Below, piece by piece: positions 23,188 through 32,755 of a DNA stretch of 42,337 nt (position 1 is its first letter; every line of letters starts with the position of its first letter). Below the pieces are notes generated by a model, which had not been told where the DNA came from, searched no databases, and saw only the letters and a program-made list of their open reading frames with translations. The position numbers and the translations under genes are program-made. This stretch comes from Acidimicrobiaceae bacterium. GTDB lineage: Bacteria; Actinomycetota; Acidimicrobiia; Acidimicrobiales; Aldehydirespiratoraceae. The stretch spans positions 1-42,337 of the forward strand of contig JAPPLH010000101.1 in NCBI GenBank assembly GCA_028819505.1, written 5' to 3'.

Positions 23188-23817
23188 ATGACGTCGCATG
23201 CACAGCCGCCCCATCTCCGTCCCGATCCCGGCGAGGTCGGCTTCGAGACGCCGACCACCGTCGCCAACCGCCAGAGCGAGGTGTACAACCGGCTCCTGCA
23301 GGACCGCATCGTGGTGCTCGGCTCCGACGTCAACGACGACGTGGCCAACTTCATCATGGCCCAACTCCTGTATCTGGAGGGCCAGGACGCCCGCAGGCCC
23401 GTCTGGCTGTACATCAACAGCCCCGGCGGCTCGGTCACGTCCGGCATGGCCATCTACGACACCATGCAGTTCATCCAGCCCGACGTGGGCACCATCTGCA
23501 TCGGCCTCGGCGCTTCGATGGGGCAGTTCCTGCTGTGCGCGGGCGCTCCCGGCAAGCGCTACGCCCTGCCCCACGCCCGGATCATGATGCACCAGCCCCT
23601 CGGAGGCGTCCGGGGCCAGGCCACCGACATCGCCATCCAGGCCGAGCAGATGGCCTACACCAAGAAGCTCCTCCAGGAGCGCATCGCCCACCACACGGGC
23701 CAGACCGTCGAGCAGATCGAGGCCGACTCCGACCGCGACCGGTGGTTCACCGCGTCGGAGGCCATGGACTACGGCATCATCGACCACGTCATCGTCAAGC
23801 GCGGCGAGATGCTCTAA
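23188..23817 (+). CDS. clpP: ATP-dependent Clp protease proteolytic subunit
   Basis: 209 residues with the serine protease triad Ser110 (GASMGQ), His135 (MMHQPLGG) and Asp184 (SDRDRW). The oxyanion-loop and handle segments ([27 protein letters not shown]) are intact. ClpP forms a barrel fed by ClpX or ClpC. Here it stands alone: no clpX, tig or second clpP is next to it, although actinobacteria usually have a clpP1-clpP2 pair. The start is ATG 23188 by -10 spacing. It may help degrade the tmRNA-tagged proteins implied by ssrA/smpB. Confidence 0.95.
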   Translation: MTSHAQPPHLRPDPGEVGFETPTTVANRQSEVYNRLLQDRIVVLGSDVNDDVANFIMAQLLYLEGQDARRPVWLYINSPGGSVTSGMAIYDTMQFIQPDVGTICIGLGASMGQFLLCAGAPGKRYALPHARIMMHQPLGGVRGQATDIAIQAEQMAYTKKLLQERIAHHTGQTVEQIEADSDRDRWFTASEAMDYGIIDHVIVKRGEML

Positions 23818-23853
23818 CGCCGCCCGCTGCGGCCGCGGCATAGCTGCCGCCGG

Positions 23854-23900
23854 GAATTGGCAGCGTGATGCACGGAGGGCGTGCGTTCTGCTGCCAATTC
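23854..23900. terminator. Hairpin between convergent clpP and rpe
   Basis: GAATTGGCAGC (23854-23864) and GCTGCCAATTC (23890-23900) are perfect 11-bp arms; the 25-nt loop has an inner GCAC/GTGC pairing. Likely a bidirectional terminator without T tract. Confidence 0.6.
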
Positions 23901-23916
23901 GACTGACAACCCGCGG

Positions 23917-24573
23917 TCAGACGCTGGACGCCAGCTCCTTGATGGCGATGGCCGGGCCCTCGGGGTGGCCGAACACCGCGGATCCGGCGACCAGGACGTT
24001 CGCCCCGGCACCGACCGCGGCCGGAGCGGTCGCCGCGGTGATGCCGCCGTCGACCTCCAGGTCGATGTCGCGGCCCGAGTCCTCGATCATCCGGCGCACA
24101 GCCGCGATCTTCGACTCGACTGACGCGATGTAGCGCTGCCCGCCGAAGCCGGGGTTGACCGTCATCACCAGCACCTCGTCGATCATCGGGACCACTTCGG
24201 AGATGCTCGACGCCGGGGTGTGCGGGTTGAGCACCACGCCGCAGCGGGCGCCGGCCTCGGAGATGGCGGCCAGCGAGCGGTGCAGGTGCGGGCAGGTCTC
24301 GGCATGGATCAGCACGGTGTCGCAGCCGGCCTCGATGTAGAGGGGAGCCAGCTCGTCGGGTTTCACCACCATCAGGTGGGCCTCGAAATGCAGGTCCACC
24401 AGCGGCCGGCATGCCGCCACCACGTCGGGTCCGAAGGTGAGGTTGGGCACGAACACCCCGTCCATCACGTCCCAGTGGACCCGATGAGCTCCTGCCTCGG
24501 CGATGGCCTGGCACTCGGTGCCCAAGCGTGAGGCATCGGCCGCCAGCACCGAGGGCGCTATCTCCACAGCCAC
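23917..24573 (-). CDS. rpe: Ribulose-phosphate 3-epimerase
   Basis: The enzyme interconverts ribulose 5-phosphate and xylulose 5-phosphate in the pentose phosphate pathway. The 218-residue TIM barrel has IAPSVLAADASRLG, HWDVMDGVFVPNLTFGP (metal-binding His/Asp), FEAHLMV, VLVMTVNPGFGGQ and LEVDGGI, all expected catalytic and phosphate-binding segments. The GTG start at 24573 has a TAGGGT box six nt upstream, so the transcript is probably leaderless. It converges with clpP. Confidence 0.96.
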   Translation of the reverse strand: MAVEIAPSVLAADASRLGTECQAIAEAGAHRVHWDVMDGVFVPNLTFGPDVVAACRPLVDLHFEAHLMVVKPDELAPLYIEAGCDTVLIHAETCPHLHRSLAAISEAGARCGVVLNPHTPASSISEVVPMIDEVLVMTVNPGFGGQRYIASVESKIAAVRRMIEDSGRDIDLEVDGGITAATAPAAVGAGANVLVAGSAVFGHPEGPAIAIKELASSV

Positions 24574-24579
24574 GCTTGA

Positions 24580-24585
24580 ACCCTA
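24580..24585 (-). promoter_or_regulatory. -10 box (TAGGGT) of rpe
   Basis: TANNNT hexamer 6 nt before GTG 24573. Confidence 0.4.
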
Positions 24586-24657
24586 ACCGCGCCGGGACCG
24601 GCCGATGAGCTTGGTCGCAGCCGCCGCCGGGACACCGAACGGAAGCCGATCGGGGCG

Positions 24658-25875
24658 GTGAAGGTGGTCGCTATCGCGGATCGCGCCGATACCGTCGGCT
24701 TCGTGGAGTTGCGGGTGACGGCCGCGGCGCGCGACGGCGTCGGGGTGGCTAGGGGCTGCGACGGGCGGGTCGTGTTCGTCGAGGGCGCCCTTCCCGGGGA
24801 GCTTGTGACCGCCGAGATCCACACCGTCGACCGGCGCTGGGCCAGAGCCAGGGTCATCGAGGTGATCGAGGAGTCGCCGCACCGTGTCCCGATCGCCTGC
24901 GAGCACCACCTGGAGGGCTGCGGCGGCTGCGACATGCTCCATGTCGACTCGCGGGCACAGATGCGGATGAAGGCGTCGATCGTGGTGGACCAGCTCACCC
25001 GCCACGGCGTGGACGCCCCCGCTCCGGCCCTGCGGATGCTCGACGGCGACCGGGGCCGCACCACGGTGCGGGCCAGGGTTGTGGACGGGCGGGCCGGGTT
25101 CATGGCCCGCTCCAGCCACGAGGTCGTCATCCCCGAGGACTGCGGGGCGGTGGACGACGCGGCCGAGGAACTGCTGGTGGAGGGCCGTTACGGCGGCGCC
25201 GACGGTGTGTTCATCCGGGTCGGATCCCGCACCGGGGAGCGGATGGTGGTGGTCGATCCCACCGTCGACGAGGTCTCGGTTCCCGACGACGTGATGGTGG
25301 TGGGCACCGACGAGCTCGACGGCGACCGGCGGGCCTGGATACACGAGGAGTTGTCGGGCCGGCGTTGGAGGATCTCGGCCCGGTCCTTCTTCCAGAACCG
25401 GCCGGCGGGGGCGGAGGCCCTCATCGACGAGGTGGCTGAGATGGTGGAGGAGTTGGCCGCGGACGGCCCCCTGGTGGACGCCTACGCCGGCGTGGGGCTG
25501 TTCGCGGGCACGGCGGGATGCGGCCGCAAGGTCATCGCCATCGAGCGCAGCGTCGACGCCGCGGCCGACGCCCGGGTCAACTTGGGCGACGGCGCCAAGG
25601 TGCTGCGGATCCCGGTGGAGAAGTGGCGGGCCTCGCCGGCCAGCGTCCTGGTGGCCGACCCCGCCCGTTCCGGGCTCGGCGAGGCGGCCGTGCGCCCGCT
25701 GCTGTCGTGCGGGCCCCGCCTGGTGGTGCTGGTGAGCTGCGACCCGTCGTCGTTCTCCAAGGACGCCGGCCGCCTCATCGGATGCGGCTTCACACTGGAC
25801 CGCTGGACGGTGGTCGACCTGTTCCCCCTCACCTCCCACATAGAGACGGTGGCGGCCTTCGTGGCCACCGCATAG
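24658..25875 (+). CDS. TRAM-domain class I RNA uracil C5-methyltransferase (RlmD/TrmA family)
   Basis: 405 residues. An N-terminal TRAM-like RNA-binding domain (VTAAARDGVGVARG ... VFVEGALPGELV) precedes Cys residues ACEHHLEGCGGCD of a probable 4Fe-4S cluster. The catalytic half has SFFQNRPAGAEAL, VDAYAGVGLF for SAM, ADPARSGLG, and VSCDPSSFSKD with the nucleophilic Cys and catalytic base region. This family makes 5-methyluridine in rRNA or tRNA; the position cannot be assigned. The start GTG 24658 lacks a clear ribosome site and could be a nearby GTG. It is divergent from rpe and converges on menB. Confidence 0.88.
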   Translation: MKVVAIADRADTVGFVELRVTAAARDGVGVARGCDGRVVFVEGALPGELVTAEIHTVDRRWARARVIEVIEESPHRVPIACEHHLEGCGGCDMLHVDSRAQMRMKASIVVDQLTRHGVDAPAPALRMLDGDRGRTTVRARVVDGRAGFMARSSHEVVIPEDCGAVDDAAEELLVEGRYGGADGVFIRVGSRTGERMVVVDPTVDEVSVPDDVMVVGTDELDGDRRAWIHEELSGRRWRISARSFFQNRPAGAEALIDEVAEMVEELAADGPLVDAYAGVGLFAGTAGCGRKVIAIERSVDAAADARVNLGDGAKVLRIPVEKWRASPASVLVADPARSGLGEAAVRPLLSCGPRLVVLVSCDPSSFSKDAGRLIGCGFTLDRWTVVDLFPLTSHIETVAAFVATA

Positions 25876-25907
25876 CCCGACCCGGCACGACGGCGAGACC
25901 GGGCGGG
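25876..25907. terminator. Hairpin between convergent RNA methyltransferase and menB
   Basis: CCCGACCCGG (25876-25885) pairs with CCGGGCGGG (25899-25907) with one bulged A; the loop is 13 nt. It lies directly after the stop codon and probably ends both transcripts. Confidence 0.5.
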
Positions 25908-25914
25908 CAGCCGC

Positions 25915-26817
25915 TCAGAAGTGCCAGCCGAACGGCGACCAGTCGGGGGGGCGCTTGTGCAGGAACGCGTCGCGGCCCTCGGCGGCCTCGTCGGTCATGT
26001 AGGCCAAACGGGTGGCCTCCCCGGCGAAGACCTGCTGGCCGATCAGCCCGTCGTCGACCAGGTTCAGGGCGAACTTCACCATCCGCTGCGCCGTCGGGCT
26101 CTTGGCGTTGATCTCCCGGGCCCACTCCAGGGCGACAGGCTCCAGATCGCCATGGGGGACCACCTTGTTGACCATGCCCATCTCGAAGGCCTCCCGGGCC
26201 GAGTAGGTGCGACCCAGGAAGAAGATCTCGCGGGCCCGCTTCTGGCCGACGAGCCGGGCGAGGTAGGCCGAGCCGAAGCCGCCGTCGAAGCTGGCCACGT
26301 CGGTGTCGGTCTGCTTGAACAGGCCGTGCTCGGCGCTGGCCAGGGTCAGGTCGGCCACCGCGTGGAGGCTGTGGCCCCCGCCCACCGCCCAGCCGGGCAC
26401 CACCGCGACCACCACTTTGGGCATCATGCGGACCAGGCGCTGCACCTCCAGGATGTGCAGCCGGCCCGAGCGCCCGGCGTCGATGGTGTCGCCGGTCTCC
26501 CCGGAGGCGTAGCGGTAGCCGTCGCGGCCCCGGATGCGCTGGTCGCCGCCCGAGCAGAAGGCCCAGCCCCCGTCGCGGGGAGACGGCCCGTTGCCGGTGA
26601 GCAGGACGCAGCCCACGTCGCCGGTCGTGCGGGCGTGGTCGAGGCAGCGGTACAACTCGTCGACGGTGTGGGGGCGGAAGGCGTTGCGCACCTCGGGCCG
26701 GTCGAAGGCGACCCGCACCGTGCCCTGGTCCACCGCTCGGTGGTAGGTGACGTCGGTGAGGTCCTCGAAGCCGTCGACAGCCCGCCAGGCCGCGGGATCG
26801 AAGAGCTCCGAGACCAT
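25915..26817 (-). CDS. menB: 1,4-dihydroxy-2-naphthoyl-CoA synthase
   Basis: MenB closes the naphthoquinone ring in menaquinone synthesis, so the organism probably makes menaquinone. The 300-residue crotonase-fold protein has DRPEVRNAFRPHTVDEL, FCSGGDQRIRGR, WAVGGGHSLHAV (oxyanion hole), DVASFDGGFGSAYLARLVG and the terminal RPPDWSPF, all MenB-specific. No other men genes are in the window. ATG 26817 has a TAGCTT box six nt upstream, suggesting a leaderless transcript. Confidence 0.96.
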   Translation of the reverse strand: MVSELFDPAAWRAVDGFEDLTDVTYHRAVDQGTVRVAFDRPEVRNAFRPHTVDELYRCLDHARTTGDVGCVLLTGNGPSPRDGGWAFCSGGDQRIRGRDGYRYASGETGDTIDAGRSGRLHILEVQRLVRMMPKVVVAVVPGWAVGGGHSLHAVADLTLASAEHGLFKQTDTDVASFDGGFGSAYLARLVGQKRAREIFFLGRTYSAREAFEMGMVNKVVPHGDLEPVALEWAREINAKSPTAQRMVKFALNLVDDGLIGQQVFAGEATRLAYMTDEAAEGRDAFLHKRPPDWSPFGWHF

Positions 26818-26823
26818 CGCGCC

Positions 26824-26829
26824 AAGCTA
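26824..26829 (-). promoter_or_regulatory. -10 box (TAGCTT) of menB
   Basis: TANNNT hexamer 6 nt before ATG 26817, in the gap after the pyrophosphatase gene. Confidence 0.4.
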
Positions 26830-26861
26830 CAGGCCGACCGTCGGGGCGTGCCGGCGCAGGA

Positions 26862-28958
<2,097 letters not shown>

Positions 28959-28998
28959 GACACTGCTCCCTTTGAAGAGTCCTAGAACCCGGCGAGCC

Positions 28999-29004
28999 TA
29001 CTCT
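28999..29004 (+). promoter_or_regulatory. -10 box (TACTCT) of the 5-FCL gene
   Basis: TANNNT hexamer 6 nt upstream of GTG 29011. Confidence 0.4.
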
Positions 29005-29010
29005 TGGGGA

Positions 29011-29607
29011 GTGACTTCGGTGTCGGATGCCAAGGCCCGCCTCCGGGCCGAGATGAGGTCCCGCCGCGCACGGTTGAGCCCGGCGGCCGCGGCCTCCGCC
29101 GGAGCCGCGGTGTCACGGCGGTTGGAGGCGCTGCCGGCGGTAGCCGGGGCCCGCCGCGTCGCCGCCTACCGGGCTGTGCGGGGGGAGATCCCGCTCGACG
29201 CGCTGCTGGACGGCCCGCGCCGCGAGGCGTTCACCGTTCCCCGCGTGGTGGGCGACGACCTGGAGTTCGTGGCCTGGTGCGAGGGCCAGTCGTTCGCACC
29301 GGGGTCCTTCGGCATTCCCGAGCCGGTCGACGGCGAGGCGGTGGCATTCGCCGACCACGATGCGGTGCTGGTGCCGCTGACCGCATTCGACGGGCGCTGT
29401 CGCCGGCTGGGGCAAGGCGGGGGGTTCTATGACCGGGCCCTGGCGTCGCTGCCGTCCGGCGCTGCCACCGGCCGGCCGGCGGCCATCGGCGTGGCCTACT
29501 CGTTCCAGCAGGTCGCCCGCGTCCCTGAGGACCGGTGGGACGTGCCTCTCGACGCAGTCGCCACCGACGCCGGCATCGTGATCGCCGACCGCGGGCTGCT
29601 CGCCTGA
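29011..29607 (+). CDS. 5-formyltetrahydrofolate cyclo-ligase
   Basis: The enzyme converts 5-formyl-THF to methenyl-THF with ATP. The 198-residue protein has KARLRAEMRSRR at the N-terminus, SFGIPEP, VLVPLTAFDGRCRRLGQGGGFYDR (the family signature) and GVAYSFQQV. The start GTG 29011 is favoured by a -10 box six nt upstream; GTG 29020 has GGGGAG at good spacing and is an equal alternative. It is divergent from the pyrophosphatase gene, with a 52-bp gap. Confidence 0.92.
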   Translation: MTSVSDAKARLRAEMRSRRARLSPAAAASAGAAVSRRLEALPAVAGARRVAAYRAVRGEIPLDALLDGPRREAFTVPRVVGDDLEFVAWCEGQSFAPGSFGIPEPVDGEAVAFADHDAVLVPLTAFDGRCRRLGQGGGFYDRALASLPSGAATGRPAAIGVAYSFQQVARVPEDRWDVPLDAVATDAGIVIADRGLLA

Positions 29608-29647
29608 TCACGCGGGGCCGAGAATCATGTTCGCGGCGATTCGCGGC

Positions 29648-29653
29648 TAGAAA
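29648..29653 (+). promoter_or_regulatory. Possible -10 box (TAGAAA) of trkA
   Basis: TAGAAA lies 6 nt upstream of GTG 29660. It deviates from TANNNT at the last base, so support is weak. The same hexamer lies 8 nt before the divergent MaoC/hydrolase start. Confidence 0.25.
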
Positions 29654-29659
29654 ATACCC

Positions 29660-31012
29660 GTGCATGTCATCGTGGTGGGTGCCGGCGAGGTCGGCTCCTA
29701 CGTGGCCGCTCGCCTCAGCCATGAGCGCCACAACGTCGCGGTGGTCGACGTCAGCGCCCACCGCCTGCGCCAACTCGGCGCCGAGCTCGACGTGCTCGCC
29801 GTGGAGGGCAGCGGCACCCATCCCAGCGTCCTCACCGACGCCGGGCTCGACGGCTGCGATCTGGTGGTGGCCGTCACCAGCAACGACGAGGTGAACCTGG
29901 TGGCGTCGTTGATCGCCAAGCAGCACGGCGTTGACAAGACCATCGTGCGCATCGAGTCCGAGGAACTGCGCAGCCGGTCGTCGGCTGAGCTGCTCCGGGC
30001 GTTCGGGGCCGACCTCGTCATCGATCCCGACCGCCAGACCGCGGAGCGGATCCTGAACCTGCTCGACTACCCGGGGGCGTCGGAGATAGCGGTCATGGCC
30101 CAGGGGGAGGCCATCGTGATCGGCGCCCGCCTGGAGGCCGGCGCCCCCATCGTGGGCCGGCGCCTGTCTGAGATCGCCGCCGAGCACGAGCCCGACTGGG
30201 AGTTCATCGTCGGTTCGATCTCCCGGGGCGAGGACACCTACATCCCCCGCGCCGACTACATGCTGCTGGAGGACGACCTGGTGCGGGTGGTCTGCAAGCG
30301 GCGGGCCCGTCACCGGGTGGCCAAGCTCCTGGGCCTGGGGGCCGGCGAGGTCCGCCACGTGCTGCTGCTCGGCGGGGGCCGCACCGCCGAGATCCTCGCG
30401 GCCCGGCTGGTGTCGAGGGGCGTGGAGGTGGTCATCGTGGAACGAGACCCGCCGCGGGCCCTGGAGCTGGCCGAGCACCTGGACGGTGTGCAGGTGTTCG
30501 AGGGCGACATCACCGACGCCGACCTCCTCGAGGAGACCAACCTCGGCCGCTTCGACGCGGTGGCCGCGCTGACCGGCGAGGACGAGTCCAACATCCTGGC
30601 CTGCCTCTACGCCAAGTCGGTGGGCGCGTCGGAGACGGTCGCGGTGGTTCACAAGCTGGCCCTGCTGTCGCTGCTGGACTCCGCCGGCGTCGACGTGGCC
30701 CTCTCGCCCCGAACCGCCACCGCCGACGGCGTGATGCGCTTCGTGCGCGGCGACGTCGCCGCGGTGGCGACCTTCCTGGAGTCCGACGCCGAGGTGCTGG
30801 AGCTCGAAGTGGAGAACGGCAGCCCCGCCGACGAGGCCCTCGTGAAGGACCTCAAGATCCCCAAGGGCGTGCTCATCGGCGCCATCGTGCGCGACGGCAA
30901 GCCGCACATCGCCCGCGGCCGGAGCCGGCTGCGCGGACGCGACCACGTGGTCGCCTTCGCCACCCCGGGCTCGGTGAGGGAGGTCCACCGGCTGTTGACG
31001 TGCGAAGACTAG
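29660..31012 (+). CDS. trkA: Trk potassium uptake regulator TrkA
   Basis: TrkA is the NAD(H)-binding cytoplasmic ring that gates TrkH. The 450-residue protein has two RCK halves: HVIVVGAGEVGSYVAARL (GxGxxG) with VVDVSAHRLRQL, then HVLLLGGGRTAEILAARL with VIVERDPPRALEL. Each half ends in a C-terminal RCK_C domain (GAPIVGRRLSEIA; GSPADEALVKDLKIP). The length is normal. The GTG start is followed by two trkH genes in the same direction. A dispersed repeat copy begins two bases inside the end of the gene (31011). Confidence 0.94.
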   Translation: MHVIVVGAGEVGSYVAARLSHERHNVAVVDVSAHRLRQLGAELDVLAVEGSGTHPSVLTDAGLDGCDLVVAVTSNDEVNLVASLIAKQHGVDKTIVRIESEELRSRSSAELLRAFGADLVIDPDRQTAERILNLLDYPGASEIAVMAQGEAIVIGARLEAGAPIVGRRLSEIAAEHEPDWEFIVGSISRGEDTYIPRADYMLLEDDLVRVVCKRRARHRVAKLLGLGAGEVRHVLLLGGGRTAEILAARLVSRGVEVVIVERDPPRALELAEHLDGVQVFEGDITDADLLEETNLGRFDAVAALTGEDESNILACLYAKSVGASETVAVVHKLALLSLLDSAGVDVALSPRTATADGVMRFVRGDVAAVATFLESDAEVLELEVENGSPADEALVKDLKIPKGVLIGAIVRDGKPHIARGRSRLRGRDHVVAFATPGSVREVHRLLTCED

Positions 31013-31110
31013 AGGCCGAGCGGACAGGCGGCGATCTGTGCAGGTCGTCGCGAGCCGCGGAGCGAGGCCGTGGCCCGAGCGGCCCGTGAGCGCCAGCGAG
31101 CAAGAGCGGG
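31011..31110 (+). repeat. Dispersed GC-rich repeat, copy C
   Basis: Full-length type: AGAGGCCGAGCG at 31011, GGCGGCGATCT after it, then GCGAGGCCGTGGCCCGAGCG and ends AGCAAGAGCGGG. It begins in the trkA stop codon and fills most of the trkA-trkH gap. An open frame for the next gene runs through it (ARAARERQRARAG), so a start at GTG 31070 would give a protein with a repeat-derived N-terminus. Confidence 0.8.
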
Positions 31111-31147
31111 AGTGACACCGTTGCGAAGCGACGGACTCTTGAGCGGT

Positions 31148-32755
31148 ATGCGCTCACGACGAGGCGGCGCGGGGGGTCGGCCGGCCGGCGGCTTGAGACG
31201 CTTGGGCGGTCTGCGTCGCACCCGTCCCCTGCTTCCCGGTCCGAAGGAGCGGCCACCGGCTCGGATCGTGTCCTGGGCGTTCGCCTCGATCGTCGACGCG
31301 GGCCTCGTGCTCGGCGTGGCCACCATGGTGTGCGGCCTCGCCGGAATCGGCGACGACAACACCGACGCAGTGGCGTTCGCTTGCGCGGGGGCGGTGTGCG
31401 CGGTCATCGCAGCCGTGGCCAGACGGCGGGTCGCGCCGCCCGACCGGCCCGGAACAGGCCGGGTGTTCGCCGGCATCGGCCTCCTCTGGACGGTGCTGGT
31501 GCTGTTCGGCACCGTCCTCTATGCGGCCACCGGCAGCGTGGCCCGCCTCGACGACGCCCTGGTCGAGTCGGCAGCCGGCTTCACCACCACCTCGCTCACC
31601 CTCCTGGACGCCGCCGAGGCGTCGCGGTCGGTGGTGCTGTTCAGGGCGGCCAGCAGCTGGGTGGGGGGCCTGATCGCGGTGTGGATCGGGGTGGTGACCC
31701 TCCCGGTCGTGCTGCGGTCCACCGCTCTGATCGGCTACACCACCGGGCGCAGGGGGCTGGACCTCGTGCCCAGCGCCGCCACGGGCAGGCGCCGGGTGCT
31801 CGTCCTGTACTCGGGCTTCACCGCGGCCTGCGCGGTCGCCTACCTTCTGACCGGTCTGGGCGTCACCGAGGCGCTGGTGGTGGGCCTGGGCACCGTCTCC
31901 ACCGGGGGCTTCACGGGCCGGGCCGACTCGCTGGCCGGCTACGGCGCCGCCACCCAGGCGGTCGCTGGCGTCGGGATGTTTCTGGCCGGCGCGGGGATCT
32001 TCGTGATCTGGTGGATCGCCCGGGGTCGGCTCCGTCCTCTCTGGCGCTCCCAGGAACTGAGGGCGTTCGTTGTGCTGCTCGCGGCGGCAACGGTCGCGAT
32101 GGCCCTGCACCGGGGCGTCGGCTGGGGCGAGGCCGCCTTCATGGCCGTCTCGGCTATGAGCACGACGGGGTTCGCGGTGGTCGACTGGACGGGGTGGGGG
32201 ACCGCGACCACGGTGATCCTGCTGGTCGCGGCCGGGATCGGGTCGATGATGGGCTCGGCGGGCGGCGGCATGCGGGTCATGCGAGCCCAGCTGCTGATGG
32301 GCTCGGCGGGAGGAGAACTGCGCCGCCAGCTCGATCCCTACGCGGTCGTGCTGGTGCGGCGCGACCAGGAGACCCTCTCCCAGCGCACCCTGGACCGCCT
32401 GGGCGGCCACCAGGTCGCGTACGTGGTCCTGGTGGGGCTGGGGGCCATGCTGCTGGGCGTCTCGGGTGTGTCCCTGCTGGGCAGCGTGTGGGGGTCGGTG
32501 AGCGCGGTGACCACCTTCGGTCCCGCGGTGGGAGAGATCGGCGCCTTCGGGCTGCTGGAAGGCGTGGACCGGGCCGAGCGGCTGGCCCTGGTGCCGCTGA
32601 TGCTGGGCGGCCGGATGTCGGTGCCCCCGGTGCTGGCCGGCGTGGGCCTCGTGCTCAACACCTACAGGACGATGCAGCGGCGGATCCGCTTCTCCCTGCG
32701 GCAGATGTCCCGCCGCCGCGACACCCCCGGCCAATCCGGACCGGAAGATGGCTAG
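31148..32755 (+). CDS. TrkH-family potassium transporter subunit (divergent paralogue 1)
   Basis: A 535-residue membrane protein with the four P-loops of the TrkH/KtrB family: SAAGFTTTSLTLL, VSTGGFTGR, SAMSTTGFAVVD and TTFGPAVGEIG, each with the filter Gly. GGRMSVPPVLAG matches the end segment. The N-terminus is Arg/Gly-rich and cytoplasmic. ATG 31148 was chosen because the longer frame from 31070 starts inside a dispersed repeat; the true start is uncertain. Its stop overlaps the next trkH start, so the two are coupled. Filter loops differ enough from the second copy that the paralogues may differ in ion selectivity or affinity. Confidence 0.85.
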   Translation: MRSRRGGAGGRPAGGLRRLGGLRRTRPLLPGPKERPPARIVSWAFASIVDAGLVLGVATMVCGLAGIGDDNTDAVAFACAGAVCAVIAAVARRRVAPPDRPGTGRVFAGIGLLWTVLVLFGTVLYAATGSVARLDDALVESAAGFTTTSLTLLDAAEASRSVVLFRAASSWVGGLIAVWIGVVTLPVVLRSTALIGYTTGRRGLDLVPSAATGRRRVLVLYSGFTAACAVAYLLTGLGVTEALVVGLGTVSTGGFTGRADSLAGYGAATQAVAGVGMFLAGAGIFVIWWIARGRLRPLWRSQELRAFVVLLAAATVAMALHRGVGWGEAAFMAVSAMSTTGFAVVDWTGWGTATTVILLVAAGIGSMMGSAGGGMRVMRAQLLMGSAGGELRRQLDPYAVVLVRRDQETLSQRTLDRLGGHQVAYVVLVGLGAMLLGVSGVSLLGSVWGSVSAVTTFGPAVGEIGAFGLLEGVDRAERLALVPLMLGGRMSVPPVLAGVGLVLNTYRTMQRRIRFSLRQMSRRRDTPGQSGPEDG

